Notes: generated by a model not told the origin, from the letters alone. A stretch of 64,000 nucleotides of DNA from Acidimicrobiaceae bacterium (GCA_003151235.1 PLWZ01000037.1:1-64000); one strand, 5' to 3'; positions 15,549-25,284 are shown, counted from the first letter of the stretch. Made by a program: numbers and translations.

Positions 15549-18371
15549 CTACGAGCAGCCGCTGGTCGTGCCGCAGGTCGTGCAGACGTAGCAAGACCCG
15601 GCACGCTGCATGGCGTCGCCGCAGCTGTAGCAGAACGGCGCGTCGCGCTGTTCTGCCCGGGCCAACGGCTGGTTGACCGCCGAGGCGGACGTGATGCGGT
15701 CCTCGCCGAGGTTGACCGACAGCGTCGCGCTCTCCTCGACACCGGGGAGGGTCGGCTGGGTCCGCTCGGAGACCGACAGGACGCCCAGGTCGAGCCGCTC
15801 CTCGTAGGAGAGGTAGTCGAGCGCGAGCCGACGGAAGATGTAGTCGACCAGGCTGGACGCCAGCCGAAGATCCGGGTCGTCGGTGAGACCGGCCGGCTCG
15901 AACTTCATCGCCGAGTACTTCTCGATGTAGGTCGCGAGCGGCACGCCGTGCTGGAGCCCGAGACTGATGGAGATGGAGAAGGCGTCCATGATCCCGGCCA
16001 GGGTCGAACCCTGCTTCGACACCTTGATGAATACCTCGCCTGGACGTCCGTCCTCGTACTCACCGACGGTGACGTAGCCCTCGCAGTCGGCAACGCGGAA
16101 CGCGCAGGTCTTCGACGCACGCCGGCGCGGCAAGCGCTCCCGGATCGCACCGACGACCACCGGGTCCGACTTGATCTTGCGCTCGCGCGCCAGCGCCGAC
16201 TCGAGCTCGGCCACCCTGTCGGTCAACTCCCGGGTGTGGGCCTCGGCCTCGGAACCCGCCGGAGCGAGATCGCCACCGGTGACCACCTTCTTGGTGGTCG
16301 AGAGGGGCTGGGCCACCTTGCAGTTATCCCGGTAGACGGCGACGGCCTTCAAGCCCAAACGCCACGCGTCGATGTGGAGCTGCTCGACGTCTTCGACACT
16401 CACGTCTTCTGGAAGGTTGACCGTCTTCGAGATGGCCCCGCTGATGAACGGCTGAACCGCACCCATCATCCGCACGTGGCCCGAGTAGTGGATCGTGTTG
16501 TCACCCATCGAACACGCGAACACGGCCAGGTGGGCCGCCGAAAGGTGGGGGGCGCCGACGATCGTCTTGTGCTCGTCGATGTGGGCGATCATGTCGGCCA
16601 CCTGGGTTTCCGCGTACCCGAGCTGGCGCAGCGCCCGGGGCACGGTCTGGTTGACGATCGACATCGACCCGCCGCCGACCAGCTTCTTCGTCTTGACCAG
16701 CCCGAGGTCGGGCTCGACCCCGGTCGTATCGCAGTCCATCAGCAGGGCGATCGTCCCGGTCGGCGCGAGCACGCTGGCCTGGGAGTTGCGCACGCCCGAG
16801 TGCTCGGCCACCTCGACCGCCTCGTCCCACGCCTCCTGGGCCGCCGAGAGCAGCTCGAAGGGGACCAGCTCCTCGTCGATCTTGGCCGCAGCGGCCTGGT
16901 GCTTGCGCAGGACGCCGAGCATCGCGTCGACGTTGTTGTGGAACCCGACGAACGGGCCCATCCGGGCGGCCGTGCGGGCCGAGGTCGCGTAGGCCTGGCC
17001 GGTCATCAACGCGGTGATGGCCGCAGCCCACGCCCGACCCTCGTCGGAGTCGTAGGGCAGGCCCTTGGCCATGAGCAGCGCACCGAGGTTGGCGTAGCCG
17101 ATGCCGAGCTGGCGGAACAGCCGGGAGGTGTCGGCGATGCTGTCGGTCGGATAGTCGGCGTTGCCGACCAGGATCTCCTGGCCGGTGAAGAGGACCTGAA
17201 CCGCCGCCTTGAACGACTCGGTGTCGAAGCTGTCGTCATCGTTCAGGAACTTCATCAGGTTCAAGCTGGCCAGGTTGCACGCCGAGTTGTCGAGGTGCAT
17301 GTACTCCGAGCATGGGTTGGATCCGTTGATGCGGCCCTCGTTGGGTGCCGTGTGCCACTCGTTGATCGTGGTGTCGAACTGCATGCCCGGGTCAGCGCAC
17401 TCCCATGCCGCGTGGGAGATCTGGCGGAAGAGGTCCCGCGCCGACACCGTGCGGATGACCGAACCGTCCGTCCGCGCCGTGAGGTGCCAGTCGCGGTCGT
17501 CGATGACCGCCTCCATGAAGGCGTCCGTGACGCGGACCGAGTTGTTGGCGTTCTGGTACTGGATCGAGTAGCTGTCGGTGCCGTCGAGGTCCATGTCGAA
17601 CCCGGCGTCGCGCAACACCCTCGCCTTGCGCTCCTCGAGCGCCTTGCACCAGATGAAGTCCTCGACGTCGGGGTGGTCCGAGTCGAGGATCACCATCTTC
17701 GCGGCCCGGCGCGTCTTGCCGCCCGACTTGATCGTGCCGGCGGACGCGTCGGCGCCCCGCATGAAGCTCACCGGTCCCGACGCTGTGCCGCCGCCCTTCA
17801 AGAGCTCCTGGGACGAGCGGATCCGCGACAGGTTGACGCCGGCACCTGAGCCGCCCTTGAAGATCGTGCCCTCCTCCGTGTACCAGTTGAGGATCGAGTC
17901 CATCGAGTCGTCGACGGACAAGATGAAGCATGCCGAGGCCTGCTGGGGCACGCCGGCGACGCCGATGTTGAACCACACCGGCGAGTTGAACGCCGCCTTT
18001 TGATGCAGGATCAGGTGCTTCAGCTCGTCGCTGTAGATGCGGGCCTCCTCCTCGTCACCGAAGTACCCGTCCTGGGCTCCCCACGTGGTGATGGTGTCCA
18101 CGACGCGGTCGATGACCTGCTTCAAGGAGTGCTCGCGCTCGGGGGTCCCGAGCGTTCCCCGGAAGTACTTCTGGGCGAGGATGTTGGTGGCGTTCACGCT
18201 CCACGTCGCAGGCACCTCGACGCCCAGCTGCTCGAACGCGACCGCGCCGTTGCGGTAGTCGGTGATCCGCGCTTCGCGGAGCTCCCAACGAACCTCGTCG
18301 TAGGGATGGATGCCCTCGGTGGTGAAGTGCCGACGGATGCCGATTCCAATTCGCTGCGGGGCGATGGCCAT
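15549..18371 (-). CDS. nrdJ: B12-dependent (class II) ribonucleotide reductase
   Basis: 940-residue NrdJ, which makes deoxyribonucleotides with adenosylcobalamin as radical generator and works with or without oxygen. Visible landmarks: an N-terminal beta segment ending in EVPATWSVNATN, the active-site strand with NPCSEY (Cys), the substrate loop PTGTIALLMDCDTTG, and a C-terminal Cys cluster (YSCGD ... CYVCTTCGTTSGC) that serves redox relay. The length is typical of actinobacterial NrdJ. A consensus promoter and an NrdR-like box lie upstream. No nrdR gene and no class I enzyme are in the window. Confidence 0.96.
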   Translation of the reverse strand: MAIAPQRIGIGIRRHFTTEGIHPYDEVRWELREARITDYRNGAVAFEQLGVEVPATWSVNATNILAQKYFRGTLGTPEREHSLKQVIDRVVDTITTWGAQDGYFGDEEEARIYSDELKHLILHQKAAFNSPVWFNIGVAGVPQQASACFILSVDDSMDSILNWYTEEGTIFKGGSGAGVNLSRIRSSQELLKGGGTASGPVSFMRGADASAGTIKSGGKTRRAAKMVILDSDHPDVEDFIWCKALEERKARVLRDAGFDMDLDGTDSYSIQYQNANNSVRVTDAFMEAVIDDRDWHLTARTDGSVIRTVSARDLFRQISHAAWECADPGMQFDTTINEWHTAPNEGRINGSNPCSEYMHLDNSACNLASLNLMKFLNDDDSFDTESFKAAVQVLFTGQEILVGNADYPTDSIADTSRLFRQLGIGYANLGALLMAKGLPYDSDEGRAWAAAITALMTGQAYATSARTAARMGPFVGFHNNVDAMLGVLRKHQAAAAKIDEELVPFELLSAAQEAWDEAVEVAEHSGVRNSQASVLAPTGTIALLMDCDTTGVEPDLGLVKTKKLVGGGSMSIVNQTVPRALRQLGYAETQVADMIAHIDEHKTIVGAPHLSAAHLAVFACSMGDNTIHYSGHVRMMGAVQPFISGAISKTVNLPEDVSVEDVEQLHIDAWRLGLKAVAVYRDNCKVAQPLSTTKKVVTGGDLAPAGSEAEAHTRELTDRVAELESALARERKIKSDPVVVGAIRERLPRRRASKTCAFRVADCEGYVTVGEYEDGRPGEVFIKVSKQGSTLAGIMDAFSISISLGLQHGVPLATYIEKYSAMKFEPAGLTDDPDLRLASSLVDYIFRRLALDYLSYEERLDLGVLSVSERTQPTLPGVEESATLSVNLGEDRITSASAVNQPLARAEQRDAPFCYSCGDAMQRAGSCYVCTTCGTTSGCS

Positions 18372-18480
18372 CTGTTCGCTCTCCTCTGATCCGGGCTCTC
18401 TAGTCCCTGGCTTGTGCGGCGGGCCGAACCGACCGACCTACCGTTTCCGAGCGCCCCCAGGGACCATGGGTACACCCCCA

Positions 18481-18498
18481 ACCACAACATATTGTGGT
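18481..18498. promoter_or_regulatory. NrdR-like operator upstream of nrdJ
   Basis: ACCACAA-CATA-TTGTGGT is a 7+7 inverted repeat. Its core CACAACATATTGTG matches the published NrdR-box consensus (CACwAtATwTwGTG) at 13 of 14 positions. It lies downstream of the predicted transcription start, in the leader of nrdJ. NrdR boxes normally come in pairs; a weaker palindrome ACAGCACTGT sits 50 bases away (18535-18544) over the -10 element. NrdR control of nrdJ is the expected arrangement. Confidence 0.6.
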
Positions 18499-18531
18499 GA
18501 CGTCCCCCATGAGGCACGAGATACTGGGGTT

Positions 18532-18561
18532 ATTACAGCACTGTAGTTACACCAGTGTCAA
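18532..18561 (-). promoter_or_regulatory. sigma70-type promoter of nrdJ
   Basis: Read on the minus strand: TTGACA (18561-18556), an 18-base spacer, then TGTAAT (18537-18532). This is close to the vegetative consensus and predicts a leader of about 155 bases before the nrdJ ATG. The leader is not a recognisable cobalamin riboswitch. The short palindrome at 18535-18544 overlaps the -10 element, so a repressor bound there would block the polymerase. Confidence 0.65.
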
Positions 18562-18664
18562 CGTTTCAGGGGTCGCGTTCGCCCAGGTGAGACGGTTCTG
18601 CGCGGATTGTTTGGCCGACCCGGTCCGGTAGGCACGGCCGGGCGTCGGGTCCCCGGTTCGATGG

Positions 18665-19318
18665 TCAGGCACGGCCGAACGCGGTGCATTCTGTGAGCGG
18701 AATCTCCCCGGCCGGGGAAGCTAGGCACAGCGCCCGGGGGCCGGATCTCGTACCGACAAAAAGGTGCAATCCCTCGGGCACCGCGCCTCCGAGCCATTCG
18801 AGCAGTGCTGGCTCGTCGGGCACCTCGACATCGATCCGGGAGAAGCCGGAGGCACCGTTTTGGTGTGCCACTACCGAGCGGGCCGGGTGCAGGTCGGGGT
18901 CGTCCCACGCCATGAACGCGCACCGCCACGGCTCCGCCCATGCCTCGTCAACGCCGACCGACCGCCAACGAACCGCCCTGCCGTCGGGCAGGATCCTCTG
19001 GCGTCGCTCGATCGGACGGCCCACCCGCGCCGAAGCAACCTCGATATCACCCGGCTCGACCGACCAGCGGGCCAAGCCCGGGCCGCGCCCGGACAACGCC
19101 GCCAGAACCGGCCGTCCTTGGGCGGACTCGAGCGCCTCGGCCTCATCGACCACCGCGAGGAGCTCCAGGTACTGCCGACCGAACGGCACGATCAGGTTCG
19201 CCGTCCCCCGACCGGGATGCCGGCCTCCCTCGAGCACCGTGAACCCGAGGGATTCCATCTGCGCCCGAGCGGCCCCGAGGTCGGTGACCAGCACGATCGC
19301 TTGCACGAGGCGATCCAC
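18665..19318 (-). CDS. VOC-superfamily (glyoxalase-like) protein
   Basis: 217 residues starting at GTG 19318. The N-terminus (AIVLVTDLGAARAQMESLGFTVLEGG) and the RHPGRGTANLIVPFGRQYLELL stretch are typical of a glyoxalase-like domain (Glyoxalase_3 group), built as two beta-alpha-beta modules around a metal or cofactor pocket. The second half repeats the pattern more weakly. Enzymatic activity cannot be predicted. No partner genes are evident; nrdJ lies upstream on the same strand, separated by its own promoter. Confidence 0.75.
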   Translation of the reverse strand: MDRLVQAIVLVTDLGAARAQMESLGFTVLEGGRHPGRGTANLIVPFGRQYLELLAVVDEAEALESAQGRPVLAALSGRGPGLARWSVEPGDIEVASARVGRPIERRQRILPDGRAVRWRSVGVDEAWAEPWRCAFMAWDDPDLHPARSVVAHQNGASGFSRIDVEVPDEPALLEWLGGAVPEGLHLFVGTRSGPRALCLASPAGEIPLTECTAFGRA

Positions 19319-19375
19319 ACCGAGATCCTTGCCGAGAGCGAGGTCTCCGACCGACGCCAGGCGCTCAGCCGAGCG

Positions 19376-19909
19376 TCATCGGAGCGCGATGTGGAAGACC
19401 AGTCGGCCACCCACGATCAGCCGGTAGTCGCCGCGTGGCGCAATGGAGGTCGAATTGATCGGGAACTGGTCCCATGACCCGGTTGCCTTCACCACCTCAA
19501 GGAGCTTCGCCTGGAGCATCGGACAGCTGAACGCGGCCGACCCCGGCCAGACATCCACCCCGGCACGGTTCAGGATCTTCATGGACGTCACGCCGCATGG
19601 ACCGATTGTCGCCGGCCCCCCGGACACGGCCACATCACACGTGCCGCCGCGCAGCTGGTGCAGGACAACGTCGACCGTCACCGGTTCCGACGCGGTGAAC
19701 GTCCGCCTCGGAATCGTTGCTCGGGCGAACACGCTCCCGGCTGCACAGTCGCCCAAGCTCGTGACCGGGCCTTCTTGGACCAGGCCGGTGCGCTGGTGGG
19801 CCGCCGCCGCAGTACTTGCGGATACGCCCGCGAGGACCAGCACGCCCGCCAGGCCGAGCAAGCCGGCGAGCCGGCGCCACGTCGCACCTCGAAGCCGCCC
19901 GTTCGTCAC
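19376..19909 (-). CDS. secreted hypothetical protein
   Basis: 177 residues from GTG 19909. A basic start (GRLRGATWRRL) is followed by a strong hydrophobic signal core (LAGLLGLAGVLVLAGVSA) with likely cleavage after AAAA around residue 37. The mature part has four Cys residues, probably two disulfides, in a beta-rich pattern ending GDYRLIVGGRLVFHIAL. I do not recognise the family. It lies 57 bases upstream of the VOC gene on the same strand and diverges from glpK. Confidence 0.6.
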   Translation of the reverse strand: MTNGRLRGATWRRLAGLLGLAGVLVLAGVSASTAAAAHQRTGLVQEGPVTSLGDCAAGSVFARATIPRRTFTASEPVTVDVVLHQLRGGTCDVAVSGGPATIGPCGVTSMKILNRAGVDVWPGSAAFSCPMLQAKLLEVVKATGSWDQFPINSTSIAPRGDYRLIVGGRLVFHIALR

Positions 19910-20017
19910 ACATCAAGGACGCATCGGCACCCCGATCGGTTGTCGGCTTGGCGGCAATCTGCCGCCAAGGGCTCGTCACGAGCGCCCGTCCACCGCGCTC
20001 CCCTAACGTCGGCCCCC

Positions 20018-21514
20018 GTGACGACGGTCTTCGCCATCGACGCCGGCACGACCGGTGTGCGGGCACTGGCGGTGGACGACACCGGCACGATCACCGACAT
20101 CGCCTACCGCGAGCTCACCCAGCACTTCCCCCGGCCGGGGTGGGTGGAGCACGACGCGGCCGAGATCTGGGACCACGTGCGGGCGACGTTGGCCGAGGTC
20201 CTCGGCCGCCAGCAGGGCGCTCGACCGGGCGCAATCGGGATCACCAACCAGCGCGAGACGGTCGTGGCTTGGGACCGGACGACCGGAACGCCGCTCCACC
20301 GGGCCATCGTCTGGCAGGACAGGCGAACCGCGGCCCGCTGCGAGGAGCTGCGCCAGGCCGGCCACCTGGACGGGGTCCGGGCCAAGACCGGGCTCGTCCT
20401 CGACCCCTACTTCTCGGCCACGAAGATGGAGTGGCTCCTGAAGGAGGGTGAGCTGTCGGCAGTTTCACCCGGACGGTTGGCCATGGGCACCGTTGACGCC
20501 TGGGTGTTGTGGAACTTGACCGGGGGGCCCGACGGCGGGGAGTTCGCGACCGACGTGTCGAATGCCAGCCGCACGATGCTCTACGACATCCGCGACGGCC
20601 AATGGTCGGGCGAGCTGCTGGAGCTCTTCGGGGTCCCGATCGCCGTGCTCCCCGAGGTTCGCCCGACCTGTGGTCGCTTCGGCGAGGTGAAGGGCCGTGG
20701 CGATCTGGGCGCGTTGGCGGGCACCCCGGTCGCGGGGATCGCCGGTGACCAACAGTCGGCGTTGTTCGGCCAGGCGTGCTTCGCGCCCGAGATGGCCAAG
20801 GCCACCTACGGCACCGGCACCTTCGTGCTCTCAAACGTCGGGCCAACCTGCCCGGAGCCGAGTGAAGGACTCGTCACGACGATCGCGTGGGACCTGGGAG
20901 CACACGGCTCGGGCCCGGTCTACGCGCTCGAGGGTTCGACATTCGTCTCGGGCGCGGCGATCCAATGGCTACGCGACAACCTGGGCGTGATCTCGAGATC
21001 CGACCAGCTCGGGCCCCTGGCCGAGTCGGTGCCCGACAGCGGCGGGGTGTCGGTGGTGCCAGCGTTCACCGGGCTCGGCAGCCCGTGGTGGGATCCAGGA
21101 GCCCGGGGCACGATCCTCGGCCTGACCCGGGGCGCGGGACGGGCCCAGCTCGCTCGGGCCGTCGTCGAGTCCATCGCGTTCTCGACACGGGCCATGCTCG
21201 ACGCGATGAGCGATGCCGCCTCGGCACCGTCGGTGCTGCGCGTCGACGGCGGGGCCGCGGCCATGGACCTGCTGCTCCAACTCCAGTCCGACCAGCTCGG
21301 CATCCCGGTCGCCCGCCCGAGGTCGATCGAGTCCACGGCGGTCGGGGCGGCGCTGCTGGCCGGCCTGGCCGAGGGGGTGTGGGGATCGACCGATGAACTG
21401 GCCGCGCTGTGGCGGCTGGACGCGGAGTTCGCTCCCGAGGCCGACCGGACGCTGGCCGACGCCGCCTACGAGGCCTGGCTCCGGACCGTCGAGCGGGCCC
21501 GAGGGTGGGCCTGA
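20018..21514 (+). CDS. glpK: glycerol kinase
   Basis: 498-residue FGGY-family kinase that phosphorylates glycerol to glycerol 3-phosphate. Diagnostic parts: FAIDAGTTGVRA at the N-terminus, PGWVEHDAAEIW, TNQRETVVAWDR, IVWQDRRT, TYGTGTFVLSN and PAFTGLGSPWWDPGARG. The length matches E. coli GlpK. GTG 20018 is chosen because the family alignment begins at the next residue. It is convergent with plsC, so glycerol activation and glycerolipid acylation are neighbours, though not one operon. No glycerol facilitator or dehydrogenase gene is seen nearby. Confidence 0.95.
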   Translation: MTTVFAIDAGTTGVRALAVDDTGTITDIAYRELTQHFPRPGWVEHDAAEIWDHVRATLAEVLGRQQGARPGAIGITNQRETVVAWDRTTGTPLHRAIVWQDRRTAARCEELRQAGHLDGVRAKTGLVLDPYFSATKMEWLLKEGELSAVSPGRLAMGTVDAWVLWNLTGGPDGGEFATDVSNASRTMLYDIRDGQWSGELLELFGVPIAVLPEVRPTCGRFGEVKGRGDLGALAGTPVAGIAGDQQSALFGQACFAPEMAKATYGTGTFVLSNVGPTCPEPSEGLVTTIAWDLGAHGSGPVYALEGSTFVSGAAIQWLRDNLGVISRSDQLGPLAESVPDSGGVSVVPAFTGLGSPWWDPGARGTILGLTRGAGRAQLARAVVESIAFSTRAMLDAMSDAASAPSVLRVDGGAAAMDLLLQLQSDQLGIPVARPRSIESTAVGAALLAGLAEGVWGSTDELAALWRLDAEFAPEADRTLADAAYEAWLRTVERARGWA

Positions 21515-21515
21515 G

Positions 21516-22250
21516 TCAGGACGCCGAGGCCGACGCCGGACCCTCGTCGATCACCGAGGCGGCGCGGCCGGGCTGCTCGTCGACATACGGGCGATCGGCG
21601 AGGCGAGCGATCTCGGCCATCAACTCGCCGGTGAAGCTGCGGAGCCGCTCGTTGGAGGTGCGGCCGGTCTCTGCATCCACGAGCGCCGCCGAATCAAAGG
21701 TCATCTGGGGGCCGAAGCTCACCCGCACCGACTTGAACGGGCGGAACCATCGGGATCCGACGGGTTGGATTCGGTCGGTTCCCGATATGCCGACCGGGAC
21801 GACCGGCACGCCGCACTCGAGGGCCAGGCGGGCCACGCCGGTCCGGCCCCGATGGACGTTGCCGTCGATCGACCGGGTCCCCTCGGGGTAGAGCGAGATT
21901 AGATTCCCCTCGCCGAGCACCTCCCGGGCGGTGGCCAACGCCCGCGCCGACGCGTCGCCACCCTGGCGGTGGATCGGGATCTGCCCGAGGGCACGGAAGA
22001 GCCACGCGGTCCGCTTCGCGTCGAAGTACTCGGCCTTGGCCAGGAAGGTGACCCGGCGACGGACGACCAGCGGGATGACGAGCGAGTCACAGAAGGACTG
22101 GTGGTTGGCCGCGACGACGGCCGGGCCGGAGGACGGCACGTTTTCTCGCCCCTCGATCCGCACGCGGAAGAGCAGGTGGAAGATGGGCCACACGATGGCC
22201 TTTAACCCCCAGTACGCCACGACCAACCGTACCGCCGGGAGGCCAGACAC
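21516..22250 (-). CDS. plsC: 1-acyl-sn-glycerol-3-phosphate acyltransferase (PlsC-like)
   Basis: 244-residue membrane-associated acyltransferase of phospholipid synthesis. An N-terminal hydrophobic helix (VAYWGLKAIVWPIFHLLF) is followed by the catalytic HX4D box in NHQSFCD, FLAKAEYF, the substrate block YPEGTRS and PVVPVGISG, all in the family order. The start is GTG 22250. The Ala/Ser-rich tail is unremarkable. Which glycerolipid it acylates is not certain; several actinobacterial paralogs exist. Confidence 0.92.
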   Translation of the reverse strand: MSGLPAVRLVVAYWGLKAIVWPIFHLLFRVRIEGRENVPSSGPAVVAANHQSFCDSLVIPLVVRRRVTFLAKAEYFDAKRTAWLFRALGQIPIHRQGGDASARALATAREVLGEGNLISLYPEGTRSIDGNVHRGRTGVARLALECGVPVVPVGISGTDRIQPVGSRWFRPFKSVRVSFGPQMTFDSAALVDAETGRTSNERLRSFTGELMAEIARLADRPYVDEQPGRAASVIDEGPASASAS

Positions 22251-22271
22251 ACCCGGGTGTTCCCGTGCACC

Positions 22272-23489
22272 TCAGCCGAGCTTTGTCAGACCCTTCCTCA
22301 GGTTCCGGACGGCCTGACCGATCCGCTTCTCGTTCTCGATCAGGGCAAACCGCACGTGGCCGTCGCCGCCGGGCCCGAACCCGACACCCGGGGACACCGC
22401 CACGTCGGCCTCACGGACGAGGTACTTCGAGAACTCGAGCGAGCCCATCTCCCGATAGGGCTCGGGGATCGGGGCCCAGACGAACATTGTCCCCTTGGGC
22501 GGTTCGACCTGCCATCCGATCTTGTTGAGACCGTCGCACAGCGCGTTGCGCCGGGCCTGGTAGGTCTCGTTGATCTCCTTCGGGTAGTCGGGCGCCTCGT
22601 TCAGCGCCACGATCGCGGCGATCTGGATCGGTTGGAACGTCCCGTAGTCGAGATAGCTCTTGAGCTTCGTCAACGCCCCGACAATCGCCGAATTCCCGAG
22701 CATGAACCCGAGCCGCCACCCGGCCATCGAGAACGACTTGGTCATCGTGTACAGCTCGACGGCCACGTCCTTCGCGCCCGGCACCTCGAGGATCGAGGGC
22801 GGTATGTATCCGTCGAAGGCGATGTCCGCGTACGCGAAGTCGTGCACCAGCACCACGTCGTGCTCCTGGGCGAACCGCACCAGCCGCTCCATGAACTCGA
22901 AGTCGACGCACGCGGTGGTCGGGTTGTGCGGGAACGACAAGACGATGACCCGGGGCTTCGGCCACGCCGACTCCCACGTCTCCATGAGCGAGTCGAAGAA
23001 GGCGGTGCCCGGGTTCGGCGCTCCGAGCCCGCTCGATTCGCCACCGGTCGGGCCGTCGAGGCGGACCTGGCGCACATCGGCGCCGGCGAAAAGCGGCGCG
23101 TAGATGTGGATCGGGTACGACGGCGAGGGCACCAGCGCGGTGTCGCCCGGCGCGACCAGCACCCACATCAGGTGCGAGAGCCCTTCCTTCGCCCCGATCG
23201 TCGTGACGACCTCGGTGTCGGGGTCGATCTCCACCCCGAACTTCTGCAAATACCGGTTGGAGATGGCCTGGCGCAACTTCGGGATGCCACGCGACGCGGA
23301 GTAGCGGTGGTTCTTCGGGTTGCGTGCCGCCTCGGCGAGCTTCTCCACCGCGACGTCCGGCGACGGCAGGTCGGGATTCCCGAAGCCGAGGTCCACGACG
23401 TCGCGCCCTGCCCGACGAGTCTCGAGCTTGAGGTCGTTGATCGTGGCGAAGACGTAGGGCGGAAGCCCATTGATTCGGCGGAACTCCAT
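22272..23489 (-). CDS. alaC: class I/II aminotransferase (AlaC-like)
   Basis: 405-residue PLP enzyme of fold type I. Features in order: [12 protein letters not shown], the helix after [36 protein letters not shown] and the PLP Lys in [12 protein letters not shown]. The overall pattern is that of the AlaC group, which makes alanine from pyruvate with glutamate as donor. A role as LL-diaminopimelate or methionine aminotransferase cannot be excluded. It ends 21 bases before the plsC start on the same strand, so both may share a transcript. Confidence 0.9.
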   Translation of the reverse strand: MEFRRINGLPPYVFATINDLKLETRRAGRDVVDLGFGNPDLPSPDVAVEKLAEAARNPKNHRYSASRGIPKLRQAISNRYLQKFGVEIDPDTEVVTTIGAKEGLSHLMWVLVAPGDTALVPSPSYPIHIYAPLFAGADVRQVRLDGPTGGESSGLGAPNPGTAFFDSLMETWESAWPKPRVIVLSFPHNPTTACVDFEFMERLVRFAQEHDVVLVHDFAYADIAFDGYIPPSILEVPGAKDVAVELYTMTKSFSMAGWRLGFMLGNSAIVGALTKLKSYLDYGTFQPIQIAAIVALNEAPDYPKEINETYQARRNALCDGLNKIGWQVEPPKGTMFVWAPIPEPYREMGSLEFSKYLVREADVAVSPGVGFGPGGDGHVRFALIENEKRIGQAVRNLRKGLTKLG

Positions 23490-23548
23490 GATCCAAGGCT
23501 ACCCGGCGCCCCCAAGCCCTCCGGGAAGGGTCGCGTTAGAGGCCGTGC

Positions 23549-24280
23549 TCAAGAAGCGCGCAGCTCCTCGGCGGCCGCCGCGAACTCGTGGAGACGGATG
23601 GGCCAGCCGAGCACCACCCATGACGCTCCCGCGACGACGAGCGGGCGGACGGCGTCGCGGAGCCCGACCGCATCGAGCCCCTCGTTCCCGCCTTCGGGGC
23701 GGGCCATCCCGGCCCAGGTCACCTCCGAACGCGTCGCCTGCTCGGCCACCCGCTCGGCCGGGGCCTGCCAGAAGTTCACGGCGGCCCCAGCCGACTCGGC
23801 CGCTTCGACGGTCGGCCGCGCGAGGCCACCCACCCAGACGGCGACGCCCAGTCCGAGCAGCGCACGGGCGCATCGACCGAGCGCGTGGCGGCGTTCGTCG
23901 GGCGGGGCGAACGCCAGGCCGTAGGCACGGTTCTCGTTGGCGCTCAGGTGGTCACCGGTCCCGAGCCCTGCGATGACCCGGCCGGGGGCTAGGTGTTCCA
24001 AGGCCGCGAACTCGGCCACCAGGGTCTCGTCGGGGACGACGCCCACACGGGCGACGAGTGTCCCGACGGACAGGCTCGAGGTGGCCGCAACGATCGCACC
24101 GAGCATCGGGAACGGGGCGAGCGCCGGACGGTCGGGTCGCCCCATCGGCCACAGGTGGTCGTAGACGAAGACACCGTCGATCCCGAGCTGCTCGGCCTCG
24201 ATCGCGATCCCGATCGCGTCCGCCGGGTTGGCCCGGAACGTCGGCAGCAGGACGCCGACCTTGACCGGCGAGCCGCTCAT
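23549..24280 (-). CDS. LLM-class (F420-type) oxidoreductase
   Basis: 243-residue luciferase-like monooxygenase fold protein. The N-terminus VGVLLPTFRANPADAIGIAIEAEQLGIDGVFVYDHLW is the typical first strand and helix, and TLVARVGVVPDETLVAEFAALEHLAPGRVIAGLGTGD gives the conserved non-prolyl cis and helix region. In Actinobacteria this family mainly uses coenzyme F420. It is shorter than average (about 300) because the insertion region is reduced. Its ATG overlaps the stop of the ROK kinase gene by four bases (ATGA), so it is translated with it. Confidence 0.88.
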   Translation of the reverse strand: MSGSPVKVGVLLPTFRANPADAIGIAIEAEQLGIDGVFVYDHLWPMGRPDRPALAPFPMLGAIVAATSSLSVGTLVARVGVVPDETLVAEFAALEHLAPGRVIAGLGTGDHLSANENRAYGLAFAPPDERRHALGRCARALLGLGVAVWVGGLARPTVEAAESAGAAVNFWQAPAERVAEQATRSEVTWAGMARPEGGNEGLDAVGLRDAVRPLVVAGASWVVLGWPIRLHEFAAAAEELRAS

Positions 24281-25284
24281 GCGCGTCCGGCCGACCGGGC
24301 GGCTAGCGCCGCCCCGACCGCGCCGGCCCGTTCGCCGAGCGCTGCGCCCGCGATGTCGATCCGGGGTCGCACGGAGCCCCCCTCGACAAGCACCTCGAAG
24401 GCCCGCCTGGTCGGTTCGAGCAACAGCTCGCCGGCCTCGGCCAGCCCCCCACCGAGGACGCAGCGCTCCGGGTCCACCATCGCGACGAGGTTGGCCAGGC
24501 CGAGGGCCACCCACCAGCCGAGCTCCTCGAGGACGCCCATCGCACCCGCGTCGCCCGAGACCGCCGCCCGCGTGATGTTCTCGCCGTGCACGTTCTCCGG
24601 GTCGCCGCCGACCTGAGCGACCACATGGGGAAGACGCCCCGCGTAGGCGGCCTCGCGGGCCAGGCGGCCGAGGCCCCCGCCCGACGCGTAGCGCTCCCAG
24701 CAGCCCCGGCGCCCGCACGGGCACGGCGGGCCGGCCGGGTCCACGATCATGTGCCCGATCTCGCCGGCGAAACCCGACGCGCCGAGCTGCACCTCGCCGC
24801 CGATAACCAGTCCTCCCCCAATTCCGGTGCCGAGGGTGACCATCAACGCTTGCCGTACGCCGCGCAGCGAGCCGTAGGTCTGCTCGGCCAAGGTCGCGCA
24901 GTTCGCGTCGTTCTCCAATACCACCGTCGCGTCCGGGACCCGCTTCGTGACCAGGGCTTGGAGATCGGAGCCGGCGGCTCCCGGAAGGTTCGGGGCGAAC
25001 CGCAGCGTCCCGGCGCGATCGACCATGCCGGGCGCCCCCACGCCGACGCCAACGGGAGCGCGCGGAGAAGCGGCTCGGGAACGAAGCGACGCCACCACCT
25101 CGGCCACCGCATCTGCGACGTCGGCCCCCGGCTCCACGCCGTCTCGGTCCTCGGCATGGGGCGTCGCCACCCGGGACTCGGCCACCACCGCGCCGGCGGC
25201 ATCCAATGCGACGCCGAACACCTTGGTGCCGCCGATGTCGACGCCGAAGGTGACGCTGTCGTCTGACCGAACCCGGTCGGTCAC
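24277..25284 (-). CDS. glcK: ROK-family sugar kinase (glucokinase-like)
   Basis: 335-residue ROK kinase. The ATP site DIGGTKVFGVALD opens the protein. ENDANCAT and TLGTGIGGGLVIGG follow, then the hexose/zinc motif EIGHMIVDPAGPPCPCGRRGCWE with its Cys cluster. These are the features of bacterial ROK glucokinases; an N-acetyl sugar or fructokinase role is possible. It starts at GTG 25284, which overlaps the stop of the SRPBCC gene (GTGA), and it overlaps the LLM gene at its end. The three genes thus form one tightly coupled unit. Confidence 0.92.
   Translation of the reverse strand: MTDRVRSDDSVTFGVDIGGTKVFGVALDAAGAVVAESRVATPHAEDRDGVEPGADVADAVAEVVASLRSRAASPRAPVGVGVGAPGMVDRAGTLRFAPNLPGAAGSDLQALVTKRVPDATVVLENDANCATLAEQTYGSLRGVRQALMVTLGTGIGGGLVIGGEVQLGASGFAGEIGHMIVDPAGPPCPCGRRGCWERYASGGGLGRLAREAAYAGRLPHVVAQVGGDPENVHGENITRAAVSGDAGAMGVLEELGWWVALGLANLVAMVDPERCVLGGGLAEAGELLLEPTRRAFEVLVEGGSVRPRIDIAGAALGERAGAVGAALAARSAGRA

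Noticed and set aside
15360-17849. 829-codon open frame on the + strand opposite nrdJ
   Set aside because: Antisense of a strongly conserved gene; no motif and composition rich in Arg/Val/Asp from reversed codons.
18372-18530. Cobalamin riboswitch in the nrdJ leader
   Set aside because: The B12 box (GCCACTG-type) was not found on the minus strand, and the leader is shorter than usual for this class.
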